Program-made: the position numbers and the translations under genes
Source of the DNA: Rhodobacter sp. SY28-1
GTDB taxonomy: Bacteria > Pseudomonadota > Alphaproteobacteria > Rhodobacterales > Rhodobacteraceae
Reading direction: 5' to 3'
NCBI RefSeq assembly: GCF_005222785.1
Contig: NZ_STGH01000001.1
Coordinates: 992,001 to 1,056,000 of the forward strand
Length of the DNA stretch: 64,000 nucleotides
Notes under the pieces: model-generated
Seen by the model: only the letters and a program-made list of their open reading frames with translations
Database searches by the model: none
What the model was told of the DNA's origin: nothing
In this document: positions 26,628 to 34,636 of the stretch, in pieces
Layout of the letters: each line of letters begins with the position of its first letter
How positions within the stretch are numbered: the first letter of the stretch is position 1

Positions 26628-26695
26628 GGTAGCCTTCCAGCTAAAAGCCCTTCGTTGGGGAAGGGTGTCCCGCCGCCGTGGATAAGGACGGCCCG
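26628..26695 (-). promoter_or_regulatory. Candidate serC leader RNA motif
   Basis: The minus-strand leader contains a hairpin CCCTTC/GAAGGG (26648-26653 with 26660-26665). It ends in TTTTAGCTGGAAGGCTACC directly before the serC ATG, so the ribosome site sits in the conserved-looking 3' part. This position and architecture fit the serC motif described upstream of serC-serA operons in alphaproteobacteria. The ligand, if any, is not established. Confidence 0.55.
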
Positions 26696-26781
26696 GCTCT
26701 GGCGCAAGCGGAAAAATCGCGATAGTCCGACGCTTGGTCGCGAAAAAGCGACAGGCCTGTTCACTATCGGAAACCTGCCCC

Positions 26782-27657
26782 ATGTATGTCGTCACCCTGC
26801 TGACCAACCCCGAAACCCCGGTGCTGGAGCGGGTGACGGTGGAGTCCTTGCGCAACGCCTGGGGCGGAGGTGAGGCGCGGTGGCTCGACCCTGGAGTGGC
26901 GGCGGAGTTCGACCTTGGGGCTGTTCCTGAGAACCAGTGGGAGGTCTGGGAGGGCCTGCAGGCGCTTTCCGTCGACATGGTGGTGCAGCGGGCCGAGGGC
27001 AGGAAGAAGCGCCTGCTGATCGCCGACATGGATTCGACAATGATCCGGCAGGAGTGCATCGACGAACTGGCTGACGAGGCCGGGGTCGGCGCGCGGGTGG
27101 CAGACATCACGGCGCGGGCGATGAACGGGGAGCTCGACTTCGAAGGCGCGCTGCGGGAGCGGGTGGGGCTGCTGAAGGGGCTGCCCGAAGCGGTGATCGG
27201 GCAAGTCCTGCGCGACCGGATCACGCTGATGCCTGGGGGCAAGGTGCTGCTGGCCACGATGAAGGCGAACGGGGCCCATTCCGCGCTGGTGTCGGGCGGG
27301 TTCACGGCCTTCACCTCAGCGGTGGCTTCGAGGCTGGGCTTCGACGAGAACCGGGCGAACACGCTGCATGTTGCCGAGGGAAAGCTGGCCGGGACGGTGG
27401 CCGAGCCGATCCTGGGCAAGGAGGCGAAGCTGCAGGCGCTGACCGAGATCACGGCGCGGCTGGGGATTGCTCCAAGCGACGCGATTGCGGTGGGGGACGG
27501 CGCGAACGATCTGCCGATGCTGAAAGCTGCCGGGACGGGGGTTGCCCTGCACGCCAAGCCCCGCGTGCAGGCGGAGTGTGAGGTGCGGGTGAACCATGGC
27601 GACCTGACGGCGTTGCTGTATTTGCAGGGCTATGCCCGTGACGAGTTTCTGTCGTGA
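26782..27657 (+). CDS. serB: Phosphoserine phosphatase
   Basis: 291 residues. The last step of serine synthesis: phosphoserine to serine. The HAD nucleophile motif is [22 protein letters not shown]. Motif II is [10 protein letters not shown], and motifs III/IV are [27 protein letters not shown]. An N-terminal region of about 70 residues, ACT-like in position, precedes the HAD core, as in long SerB. The start is ATG 26782, divergent from serC with 154 bp between. The stop overlaps the GTG start of a GNAT gene. Confidence 0.96.
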   Translation: MYVVTLLTNPETPVLERVTVESLRNAWGGGEARWLDPGVAAEFDLGAVPENQWEVWEGLQALSVDMVVQRAEGRKKRLLIADMDSTMIRQECIDELADEAGVGARVADITARAMNGELDFEGALRERVGLLKGLPEAVIGQVLRDRITLMPGGKVLLATMKANGAHSALVSGGFTAFTSAVASRLGFDENRANTLHVAEGKLAGTVAEPILGKEAKLQALTEITARLGIAPSDAIAVGDGANDLPMLKAAGTGVALHAKPRVQAECEVRVNHGDLTALLYLQGYARDEFLS

Positions 27658-28124
27658 TCGTTCGCGATGCCCGCCCGGGCGATGCCGAAGCGATGACCGC
27701 GATCCTGAACCGGATCATCGCCATCGGCGGAACCACGGCGCATGATACGCCTAAAACCGCAGGCAAGGTGCTGGAAGACTATGTCGCGGGCCCGGATGTC
27801 CTTTCCTCGGTCGTCGTCGAGGGCGCGGGCGCGGTGATAGGCTGGCAATCGGTCGGCTGGTGGCGAGGCGATCCGCATATCGGCAGCTTTGTCGATCCGG
27901 GCGGGCAGGCCAAGGGCGCGGGCGTGGCGATGTTCGGCCTGACCTGCGACCGGCTGCGCGCGCTGGGACTGCGCCATGTCATGGCCTCGATCAGGGCAGA
28001 TAATTTACCGGGGTTGGCCTATTACGCCCGGATCGGTTTTGTCGACGTGGGGCAGGACCCGGGATTTGCGCTTTCGGACGGCCGGGTTGTGGGGCGGGTT
28101 CATCGGCGGTTCGATCTTGTTTGA
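27654..28124 (+). CDS. GNAT-family N-acetyltransferase (phosphinothricin-acetyltransferase-like)
   Basis: 156 residues beginning [32 protein letters not shown], the N-terminal pattern of the Pat/Bar branch of GNAT enzymes. The acetyl-CoA-binding segment is less canonical (GGQAKGAGVAMFGLTCDRLRALGLRH). The C-terminus LPGLAYYARIGFVDVG is the usual GNAT terminal motif. The substrate is unknown. GTG 27654 overlaps the serB stop, so translation is probably coupled. Confidence 0.82.
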   Translation: MIVRDARPGDAEAMTAILNRIIAIGGTTAHDTPKTAGKVLEDYVAGPDVLSSVVVEGAGAVIGWQSVGWWRGDPHIGSFVDPGGQAKGAGVAMFGLTCDRLRALGLRHVMASIRADNLPGLAYYARIGFVDVGQDPGFALSDGRVVGRVHRRFDLV

Positions 28125-28878
28125 GGTTGCCACGCATCTTGCCCTTCTCCTGATCCTTGCCGCCTTCTGTGCGGGGTTCATCGATAGCATCGCGGGGGGC
28201 GGGGGGCTGATCTCGGTACCGGCTCTTCTGCTGGCGGGCGCGTCGCCGATCGAGGCGCTGGCGACGAACAAGCTGCAAGGCACGTTCGGGGCCGGGACGG
28301 CGACGCTGACTTATGCGCGGGCGGGGCATGTCCGGCCGATGGCGCAGATGGGGATGGCCGTGATCAGTGCGGTCTTCGGTGCGCTTGGCGCGCTGGTCGC
28401 GCATCTCATCCCGGCGGAGGTGCTGCGGATCATCATGCCGGTGGTGCTGATCGGGGTCGCGGCCTTCTTCGCGCTGAAGCCGGGGCTGTCGGACGATGCC
28501 CGGGCCGAGCAGGTAAAGCCTGCAGTCTTTGCCCTGACGGTGGTCCCGGCGATTGCCGCCTATGACGGATTTTTCGGTCCCGGGACCGGGTCGTTCTTCA
28601 TGATGGGATTCGTGCTTCTGGCGGGATACGGCGTGTTGAAAGCGACAGCCCATACCAAGATGCTGAACTTCGCCTCGAACATCGGGTCGCTTCTGGTCTT
28701 CATCCCCTCGGGCGCGATGTGGTGGGCGGTGGGGTTGGCGATGGCCGCAGCGCAGGTGGCGGGGGCTTCTCTGGGCGCGCGACTGGCGATGCGGATCGGC
28801 GCGCGGCTGATCAAGCCCTTGTTGGTCTTCACCTCATCCGCGATGGCGCTGCGGCTGTTGTGGCAGGCGCTGAGCTAA
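28117..28878 (+). CDS. TSUP-family (TauE/SafE) anion exporter
   Basis: About 253 residues with 8 hydrophobic helices. The two TSUP repeats are visible as FCAGFIDSIAGGGGLISVPALLLAG with ATNKLQGTFGAGTAT, and AAYDGFFGPGTGSFFMMGFVLL with ATAHTKMLNFASNIGSL. Members move sulfite, sulfonates or other organosulfur anions; which one is not decidable here. The likely start is TTG 28117, overlapping the GNAT stop. The 3' end overlaps zapE (convergent) by 4 bp. Confidence 0.85.
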   Translation: MFEVATHLALLLILAAFCAGFIDSIAGGGGLISVPALLLAGASPIEALATNKLQGTFGAGTATLTYARAGHVRPMAQMGMAVISAVFGALGALVAHLIPAEVLRIIMPVVLIGVAAFFALKPGLSDDARAEQVKPAVFALTVVPAIAAYDGFFGPGTGSFFMMGFVLLAGYGVLKATAHTKMLNFASNIGSLLVFIPSGAMWWAVGLAMAAAQVAGASLGARLAMRIGARLIKPLLVFTSSAMALRLLWQALS

Positions 28879-29954
28879 AGGCCCCAGTCCGCGCCCTGCA
28901 TTTCGCGCAACCGGCTGGCGGTGCGTTCGAATTCGAAGGACCCTTCGCCCTCGATATAGAGCCGTTCCGGTGTCTCGGCCGCCGAGGCGATCAGGCGCAC
29001 CTTCGCCTCGTACAGCGCGTCGATCAGGGTGACGAAGCGTTTCGCCTCGTTGTAGTTGGCGGATGACAGCTGCGGGATGTCCTCAAGGATCAGCACCCGG
29101 ACGGCGCGGGCGATGGCGAGGTAGTCGCCGGGGCCGAGGGGCTTTGAACAGAGGTCCCAGAAGCTGGCCCGCCCGACCCCGTTGGCAAAGCGGGGCAGGG
29201 TGACCTGGCGGCCGTTGACCTGCAGCACCAGCGGATTGTCCGCAGCGCCGCCGGTCAGGTCAGTCCAGATCGCTGCGATCTGCGCGGTTGCCGTGCGGGC
29301 GGGGTGGAAGTAGACCTGTGCGCCCTGCAGGCGGTGCTGGCGGTAGTCGGTCGGGCTTTCCAGCTCGACGACCTCCAGCCGTTCTTCCAGCATGGCGATG
29401 AAGGGCAGGAACAGCGCGCGGCTGAGGCCGTCCTTGTAGAGGTCGACCGGCGGGCGGTTCGAGGTGGTGACGATGACCACGCCAGCGGCGAACAGCTTTT
29501 CGAACAGGCGCCCGACGATCATCGCATCGGTGATGTCGGTGATCTGCATCTCGTCGAAGGCCAGAAGGCGGAGGTCGCGGGCAATGTCATCGGCGACCGG
29601 GCCGAGCGGGTCTTCGACGCCGCGTTGCCGGGCGGCGTGCATCCCCTTGTGGACGCCCTGCATGAAGGCATGGAAGTGGACGCGGCGTTTCTGGGTGATG
29701 GCGGTGGCGTCGGTGAACAGGTCCATCAGCATCGACTTGCCGCGCCCGACACCGCCCCAGAGGTAAAGGCCGCGCGGCGGGGTGACCGGCTTGGCGAAGA
29801 GCCCGGCAAAGAGGCCGACCTTGCGGGTGGCGTTCGCCTCCAGCCAGCTGCGCAGGGCCTCAAGCCGGGGCAGGACCGCGTGCTGTGCGGGATCGGCCCG
29901 CAGCGTGCCGTCCGCGACGCGGGCCTCGTAGATTTCGGTCAGGGTCTGGCGCAT
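28875..29954 (-). CDS. zapE: Cell-division ATPase ZapE (AFG1-like)
   Basis: 359 residues. An AAA+ like ATPase that acts at the Z-ring under stress in characterised bacteria. The Walker A motif is in GLYLWGGVGRGKSMLMDLF and Walker B in LLAFDEMQITDITDAM. Sensor region VVIVTTSNRPPVDLYKDGLSR and FLPFIAMLEERLEVVEL are family hallmarks, as is RRVHFHAFM. The length matches E. coli ZapE with few insertions. It stands alone on this strand. Confidence 0.94.
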   Translation of the reverse strand: MRQTLTEIYEARVADGTLRADPAQHAVLPRLEALRSWLEANATRKVGLFAGLFAKPVTPPRGLYLWGGVGRGKSMLMDLFTDATAITQKRRVHFHAFMQGVHKGMHAARQRGVEDPLGPVADDIARDLRLLAFDEMQITDITDAMIVGRLFEKLFAAGVVIVTTSNRPPVDLYKDGLSRALFLPFIAMLEERLEVVELESPTDYRQHRLQGAQVYFHPARTATAQIAAIWTDLTGGAADNPLVLQVNGRQVTLPRFANGVGRASFWDLCSKPLGPGDYLAIARAVRVLILEDIPQLSSANYNEAKRFVTLIDALYEAKVRLIASAAETPERLYIEGEGSFEFERTASRLREMQGADWGL

Positions 29955-30005
29955 GGGCCAGACTTAGCGGGGGTGCCGGTCCAAGGAAAGGGCGATGCCG
30001 GGGCC

Positions 30006-30953
30006 TCAGACCTCGGTCACCGTGCATTCGCGCAAAAGGCGCATCACATCCTCGGGGCGGCAGAGCTGGGTCGCGTCGGTGGTGACGGCGGCCGAAGCAG
30101 CGGCCGAGCCGAGCGCCAGCGCCTCGGCATTGGTCTGGCCCTGCGCCAGCGCGAGGACAAAGGCCGCGACAAAGCTGTCGCCCGCGCCGACAGTGGATTT
30201 GACCTTCACCTTGGCGGCTTTGGCGAACAGCTTCTGGTCCTTGTCAGCCAGCACGTTGCCTTCGGCGCCGCGCGCGATGATGACGGTCTTTGCCACGCCG
30301 CGGTGGACCAGCGCTTGCGCGAATTCTGCCGTGTCGGACAGTGACGGCAGCGGCTTGCCCGCCAGTTCCTCGCCTTCGGGGCCATCCATCCGCAGGACCT
30401 CAAGGCCGGGGATCGGGTGGCGCACGGCCTCGGTCAGGGTGGAGCCGGAGGTGTCGAGGACAACACGGGTCTCGGGCATGGAGGCTGCGAGTTGCGCGGG
30501 GAAATCGACCGGCACGCCGGGGGGCTGGCTGCCCGAAATGACCGAGAACCCGCCGGGACGGGCCGTGGCGCGCAGAAGGGTGAAGACGCGGGCGCGTTCC
30601 GCCTCGCCCCAGACGGGGCCGGGAAGCATGAAGCGGTACTGCTTGCCGGTTGTGTTTTCGTTGACCGTCAACGACTGGCGCGTCTCGCCGGGGCCGAGGA
30701 TCGAGAGGAAGGTCACGCCTTCGGCGCGGATCAGGCCAGCGAGACGGTCGCCGGTCAGCCCGCCGATGGCGACGAGCGCCAGGCTGTCGCCGCCAAGCGA
30801 CTTGATCGCGCGGGAGACGTTCAGGCCGCCGCCACCGGGATCCAGAAGCGGCTCGGTGCAGCGGAGCTTGTGGCCGGGGATCAGCTCGTGAACCTCGGTC
30901 GCCATGTCGAGCGCGGGGTTGAGCGTCAGGGTCAGGATCGGAAGCTGGGACAT
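30006..30953 (-). CDS. PfkB-family sugar kinase (1-phosphofructokinase/Pfk-2-like)
   Basis: 315 residues. The N-terminus ILTLTLNPALDMATEVHELIPGHKLRC and the glycine-rich GGGGLNVSRAIKSLGG are typical of hexose-phosphate PfkB kinases. The C-terminal signature is KSTVGAGDSFVAAFVLALAQG, with Asp as catalytic base. Likely substrates are fructose 1- or 6-phosphate or tagatose 6-phosphate. No fru PTS genes are adjacent, so a Pfk-2-like role is as likely as FruK. Upstream (higher coordinates) lies a tandem-hairpin array. Confidence 0.85.
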   Translation of the reverse strand: MSQLPILTLTLNPALDMATEVHELIPGHKLRCTEPLLDPGGGGLNVSRAIKSLGGDSLALVAIGGLTGDRLAGLIRAEGVTFLSILGPGETRQSLTVNENTTGKQYRFMLPGPVWGEAERARVFTLLRATARPGGFSVISGSQPPGVPVDFPAQLAASMPETRVVLDTSGSTLTEAVRHPIPGLEVLRMDGPEGEELAGKPLPSLSDTAEFAQALVHRGVAKTVIIARGAEGNVLADKDQKLFAKAAKVKVKSTVGAGDSFVAAFVLALAQGQTNAEALALGSAAASAAVTTDATQLCRPEDVMRLLRECTVTEV

Positions 30954-31007
30954 GCGGCACCTGTGGCTGTTACCGCTATCATAGACCCTTCGCGCCGAAA
31001 TGGAACT

Positions 31008-31080
31008 GCCCCCGACGGGTCAGGCCGGGGGCAAAAATCTTGAGGAAGATTTTTGGCAAATTCCTTGCTTAAGGAATTTG
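31008..31080. repeat. Array of three tandem hairpins between the MBL and PfkB genes
   Basis: Hairpin 1: GCCCCCG (31008-31014) with CGGGGGC (31026-31032). Hairpin 2: CAAAAATCTT (31032-31041), loop GAGG, AAGATTTTTG (31046-31055). Hairpin 3: CAAATTCCTT (31057-31066), loop GCTT, AAGGAATTTG (31071-31080), followed by GGCCCTGG. It mirrors the arrangement at 40857-40928. It lies just past the MBL stop and may terminate that gene. Confidence 0.75.
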
Positions 31081-31090
31081 GGCCCTGGGA

Positions 31091-32020
31091 TCAGCCGTTC
31101 AGCATCAGCTGGTAGCTGGCAGGCACATAGCGGAAGCCGTCGCCCGTCGCCTCGACATAGCCCACGCCGGGGAAGGGCATGTGGTAGCCGATGAACGGGA
31201 TCTTGTCGGCTGCGATCTGGCCGAAGACAGCCTTGCGGGCTGCCGCTGCGGCGGCCTTGTCGCGGTCAAAGCGCACTTCCCAGTCCGGGCGCTGGAGCGA
31301 CCAGACATAGTGGTTCGCGGTGTCGGCGGTGATCATCAGGCGCTGGCCCTCGGATTCCACGCTGTAGACCATGTGACCGGGCGAGTGGCCGAAGGCGGCC
31401 ATGCCGGTGATTCCCGCAGCCGCGCTGCCCCCATCGTCGACGAAGGTGATGCGGTCGTTCAGCGGAGTCACGTTCTTCACGAAGCCCTCATCCGCGGCTT
31501 CGGTTGCGGCGTTGTGCTCGACCGCGCCGGTCACATAGCGGGCGTTGGCGAAGGTGGGCGTGGCGCCATCCGCACCCATCAGCCCGCCGATATGGTCGCC
31601 GTGCATGTGGGTCAGCACGACCACATCGACCTGATCGGGGGTGAAGCCGGCGGCGGTCATGGCGGCCAGCGTGCCCTCGGCGGAAAGGCCGGTGTCGAAC
31701 AGGACAAGCTCGGCCCCGGTGTTGACGACGACCGGGGTGAAGAAGTTCTGCGTCCTGTCGGCGGGGATGAAGTTCGCTGCCGAAAGCGCGGCGAAATCCT
31801 CGGGGCTGGCGTTGGTGCCGAAGGTTTCCTGCGGCTTGTCGCCTGCCCGGGTGCCGGCGAGAAGGGTGGTCACCTCATAGGCACCAAGCTTGAACCGGTT
31901 GAACGGGGCGAAGCCTGCGCCCTGCATCTCGGCCTTGGCGAAGACGGGCAGCGGCAGCGTGGCAGCGAGGGGCATGGTGGCACCGGCGAATAGGGCCTGA
32001 CGGCGGGAAAGTCGGGTCAT
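31091..32020 (-). CDS. Exported metallo-beta-lactamase-fold hydrolase with Tat-type signal
   Basis: 309 residues. The N-terminus TRLSRRQALFAGATMPLAATLPLPVFAKA has a twin-arginine motif (SRRQALF) and a hydrophobic stretch ending in an Ala-x-Ala-like site, so it is probably folded before export to the periplasm. The dinuclear zinc motif is VVLTHMHGDHIGGL, with later ligands in FGHSPGHMVY, TADTANH and GYHMPFPG. The substrate is unknown: lactonase-, phosphatase- or sulfatase-like activities are all known in this fold. Confidence 0.86.
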   Translation of the reverse strand: MTRLSRRQALFAGATMPLAATLPLPVFAKAEMQGAGFAPFNRFKLGAYEVTTLLAGTRAGDKPQETFGTNASPEDFAALSAANFIPADRTQNFFTPVVVNTGAELVLFDTGLSAEGTLAAMTAAGFTPDQVDVVVLTHMHGDHIGGLMGADGATPTFANARYVTGAVEHNAATEAADEGFVKNVTPLNDRITFVDDGGSAAAGITGMAAFGHSPGHMVYSVESEGQRLMITADTANHYVWSLQRPDWEVRFDRDKAAAAAARKAVFGQIAADKIPFIGYHMPFPGVGYVEATGDGFRYVPASYQLMLNG

Positions 32021-32140
32021 CTTGTCCTCCTTCGATTGGATGGCGGAAGGGTAGGGCAGTCAGGACGATCGTCCGGTCACGGGCGCGTCATGTATCGTGC
32101 CGGGTTGCACAGCCCCTGTGCAGGAGGGCCGGGAACCCGC

Positions 32141-32551
32141 TCACTCCCACCAGCGATCGATGGCGGCGATCTGGTCGTCGGTCCAGCCGAAGTGATGTGC
32201 GATCTCGTGGATCAGGACATGGGTGACCAGTTCCTGGATCGAGACGTTGCCGCGTTCCGCCCATTCGTCGAGGATCGGGCGGCGGAACAGCCAGACCACG
32301 TCTGGGCGGGTCATCTGGTCGGCAGTGGATTTCTCGGTCAGCGGAATGCCGTCGTAAAGCCCGGTCAGGTCGAAGGCATCGTCGACGCCCAGGTCTTCCA
32401 GCATGTCCTCGTCCGGGAAATCCTCGACCCGGATGCGGACAAGCGTTGCAGCTTCGCGAAAGCTCGTGGGCAGGGTGGACACAGCCTCGTGCGCCAGCTG
32501 TTCGATGAAGGCGAGCGAGGGGGCGATGCTGTCGGGCGATGGGTTGGTCAT
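32141..32551 (-). CDS. Small zincin-like metallopeptidase-family protein (DUF1025 type)
   Basis: 136 residues. The metal-binding motif is VTHVLIHEIAHHFGWTDDQI (HExxH followed by H). Upstream segments IRVEDFPDEDMLEDLGV and DLTGLYDGIPLTEK are typical of the 'metallopeptidase family protein' group. Proteolytic activity has not been established for most relatives. It is cytosolic, as there is no signal sequence. Confidence 0.83.
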   Translation of the reverse strand: MTNPSPDSIAPSLAFIEQLAHEAVSTLPTSFREAATLVRIRVEDFPDEDMLEDLGVDDAFDLTGLYDGIPLTEKSTADQMTRPDVVWLFRRPILDEWAERGNVSIQELVTHVLIHEIAHHFGWTDDQIAAIDRWWE

Positions 32552-32648
32552 GGGGCAAAGATAGGAAGCAGGGCGCAGGGTGGGAAGGGGTGGAGGGAGA
32601 GGAATGCGCCGCGCTTTGTGCTAGGGTTCAGGTGGTGGACGAACCGTG

Positions 32649-33077
32649 ATGACGAGTGAAGCGAAAACCAGAAGCGCGCCCCTGGATCGGGAGGCTTGGC
32701 TGGCCGGGGTGGACCCGAAGCGGCGGGCGGAGGCAGAGCGGCTGCTTGTGCTGTTTGGTGAAGTCACCGGCTGGGAGCCGCGGCTCTGGGGCCCGTCGAT
32801 GGTGGGCTTCGGGCGGTATGAGTATCGCTATGAGAGCGGGCACGGCGGCGAGAGCCTGGCGACGGGGTTTTCTCCGCGGAAGGCGGAGCTGTCGATCTAC
32901 CTGATGGCCGGAGGCGAGACGTTGGCACCAATCCTGGCGCGGCTTGGCCCGCACCGGATGGCCAAGGCTTGCCTGTATCTGAAGCGACTCGAAGCGGTGG
33001 ACGAAGGTGCCTTGCGTGAGCTGATCCGGGCGGGACTGGAGCACCTGGGCAGACTGTGGCCAGTGCATCCTGTGTGA
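32649..33077 (+). CDS. DUF1801-family protein
   Basis: 142 residues. Recognised by the WLAGVDPKRRAEAERLLVLFGEVTGWEPRLWG N-terminus, the central MVGFGRYEYRY segment, ATGFSPRKAELSIYLM and the terminal KACLYLKRLEAVDEGALRELI. The fold is YdhG-like and the function is unknown. Two adjacent start codons (GTG 32646, ATG 32649) exist; the ATG is chosen. A GGACGG/CCGTCC hairpin follows the stop. Confidence 0.83.
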   Translation: MTSEAKTRSAPLDREAWLAGVDPKRRAEAERLLVLFGEVTGWEPRLWGPSMVGFGRYEYRYESGHGGESLATGFSPRKAELSIYLMAGGETLAPILARLGPHRMAKACLYLKRLEAVDEGALRELIRAGLEHLGRLWPVHPV

Positions 33078-33082
33078 TCCTT

Positions 33083-33098
33083 GGACGGGAAGCCGTCC
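33083..33098 (+). terminator. Short GC hairpin after the DUF1801 gene
   Basis: GGACGG (33083-33088) and CCGTCC (33093-33098) with a GAAG tetraloop, starting 6 nt after the stop codon. There is no U-run, so termination is a guess. Confidence 0.35.
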
Positions 33099-33210
33099 TA
33101 GTGGCATCGAGCCACGCGGACGGCGTTGCCACGGACAGCCGGACCGGCAGGCCGCCAACTGGACAAATCCGGGGCCTTGTGACAGGGAAGGGCGGTTCAA
33201 GGAGCCACCC

Positions 33211-34536
33211 ATGACCGTGACCTGTCGCTTCGCCCCCTCGCCCACTGGCTGGATCCATGTGGGCAATCTCCGCACCGCGCTGATGAACTATCTGATCGCG
33301 CGCCAGAACGGCGGGACCTTCATCCTGCGGCTGGACGATACCGATCAGGAGCGGTCGAAGCAGGAATACATCGACGGGCTGAAGGCTGACCTCGACTGGC
33401 TGGGGATCAAGTACGACCGGATCGAGCAGCAGTCAAAGCGCATGGCGCGCTATGCCGAGGCCGCCGAGCAGCTGAAGGCCGCGGGGCGGTTCTACGAATG
33501 CTTCGAGACGCCGGTCGAGCTGGATCTGAAGCGGAAGAAGCAGCTGAACATGGGGAAACCGCCGGTCTATGACCGCGCGGCGTTGAGCCTGACCGAGGAG
33601 CAGAAGGCCGCCTACCGCGCCGAGGGGCGGCAGGGGTACTGGCGCTTCAAGCTGGATCAGGAGCGGATCGAGTGGAAGGACGGGATTATCGGCGACATCT
33701 CGATCGATGCCGCGTCGGTGTCCGACCCGGTGCTGATCAAGGCGGATGGGCAGGTTCTGTATACCTTTGCCTCCAGCGTGGATGACGTGGACATGGGGGT
33801 GACCCACATTGTCCGAGGCGCAGACCATGTGACGAACACCGCGACGCAGATCCAGATCATGAAGGCTTTGGGGGGCACCCCGCCAACCTTTGCGCACCAT
33901 TCGCTGTTGACCGGGCCGCAGGGCGAGGAATTGTCGAAGCGCCTCGGGGTTCTCAGCTTGCGCGACCTGCGGGCGCGGGGGGTGGAGCCGATGGCGCTTC
34001 TCAGCCTCATAGCGCGGCTGGGGTCTTCGAAGCCGGTGGAACTTGCGTCGTCGATGGATGATCTGGTTGCGGGCTTTGACGTCGGAAGCTTCGGCTCTGC
34101 TCCGACGAAGTTCGATGCCGAGGACCTGTTCCCGCTGACCCGCCACCATGTGCAGTCGCTGCCGTTCTCGGCCGTGAAGGACCGGATCGCGGCGCTGGGC
34201 GTGCCCGACGCCGAGGCCGAGGCGTTCTGGGCGGTGGCCAAGGGCAACATCACCATCCTGGACGATCTGGGTCCCTGGTGGACCCTGTTCCGCGACGGGG
34301 CCGAGCCGGTGGTTGATGAGGCCGACCGCGACTTTGTCCGGCAGGCGCTGGCGCTGCTGCCTGCGAAGCCGTGGACGACAGCGACCTGGGGGGAGTGGAC
34401 CCAAGCGGTTAAGGAAGTGACGGGCCGCAAGGGCAAGGACCTGTTCCGCCCGCTGCGCCGGGCGCTGACAGGGCGGGATGCGGGGCCGGAGATGGCCGAC
34501 GTGATGCCGCTTCTGCGCAAGGTGCCGAGCGTCTGA
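33211..34536 (+). CDS. gltX: Glutamyl-tRNA synthetase
   Basis: 441 residues. Class I aminoacyl-tRNA synthetase charging tRNA-Glu. The HIGH-type motif is in RFAPSPTGWIHVGNLRTALMNYL, with HVGN in place of HIGH. The KMSKS-type motif is GEELSKRLGVLSLRDLR. GGTFILRLDDTDQERSKQEYIDGLKADLDWLG is conserved. It is at the short end of the family. Alphaproteobacteria often carry two gltX paralogs, and whether this one has relaxed specificity cannot be told. A C-rich repeat lies just after the stop. Confidence 0.94.
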   Translation: MTVTCRFAPSPTGWIHVGNLRTALMNYLIARQNGGTFILRLDDTDQERSKQEYIDGLKADLDWLGIKYDRIEQQSKRMARYAEAAEQLKAAGRFYECFETPVELDLKRKKQLNMGKPPVYDRAALSLTEEQKAAYRAEGRQGYWRFKLDQERIEWKDGIIGDISIDAASVSDPVLIKADGQVLYTFASSVDDVDMGVTHIVRGADHVTNTATQIQIMKALGGTPPTFAHHSLLTGPQGEELSKRLGVLSLRDLRARGVEPMALLSLIARLGSSKPVELASSMDDLVAGFDVGSFGSAPTKFDAEDLFPLTRHHVQSLPFSAVKDRIAALGVPDAEAEAFWAVAKGNITILDDLGPWWTLFRDGAEPVVDEADRDFVRQALALLPAKPWTTATWGEWTQAVKEVTGRKGKDLFRPLRRALTGRDAGPEMADVMPLLRKVPSV

Positions 34537-34542
34537 GCCCTT

Positions 34543-34600
34543 GGCTGGCCCCGGGAGGGCCGTCTGTCCTCCCGGACCCTCCCGAGGATATTTTGAGAAG
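34543..34600 (+). terminator. C-rich repeat/hairpin downstream of gltX
   Basis: GGGAGG pairs with CCTCCC across GCCGTCTGT, then GGACCCTCCCGAGGATATTTTGAGAAG follows. It has the same layout as the repeats at 8553 and 23096 (hairpin, GGACCC.CC, GAG.ATATTT) but a diverged sequence. Its place directly after gltX and its T-containing tail suggest a terminator role. Confidence 0.5.
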
Positions 34601-34636
34601 AGAAAGGGCTTGGGCCGGTTCTCTTGAGGAGCGAGA

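Noticed and set aside
23589-26873. A 1094-codon open frame on the plus strand opposite the cupin, serA and serC genes
   Set aside because: It is antisense to three well-supported genes, its sequence is low in hydrophobic pattern and rich in Gly/Arg/Asp/Val from GC bias, and it shows no domain. High-GC codon bias leaves such frames open.
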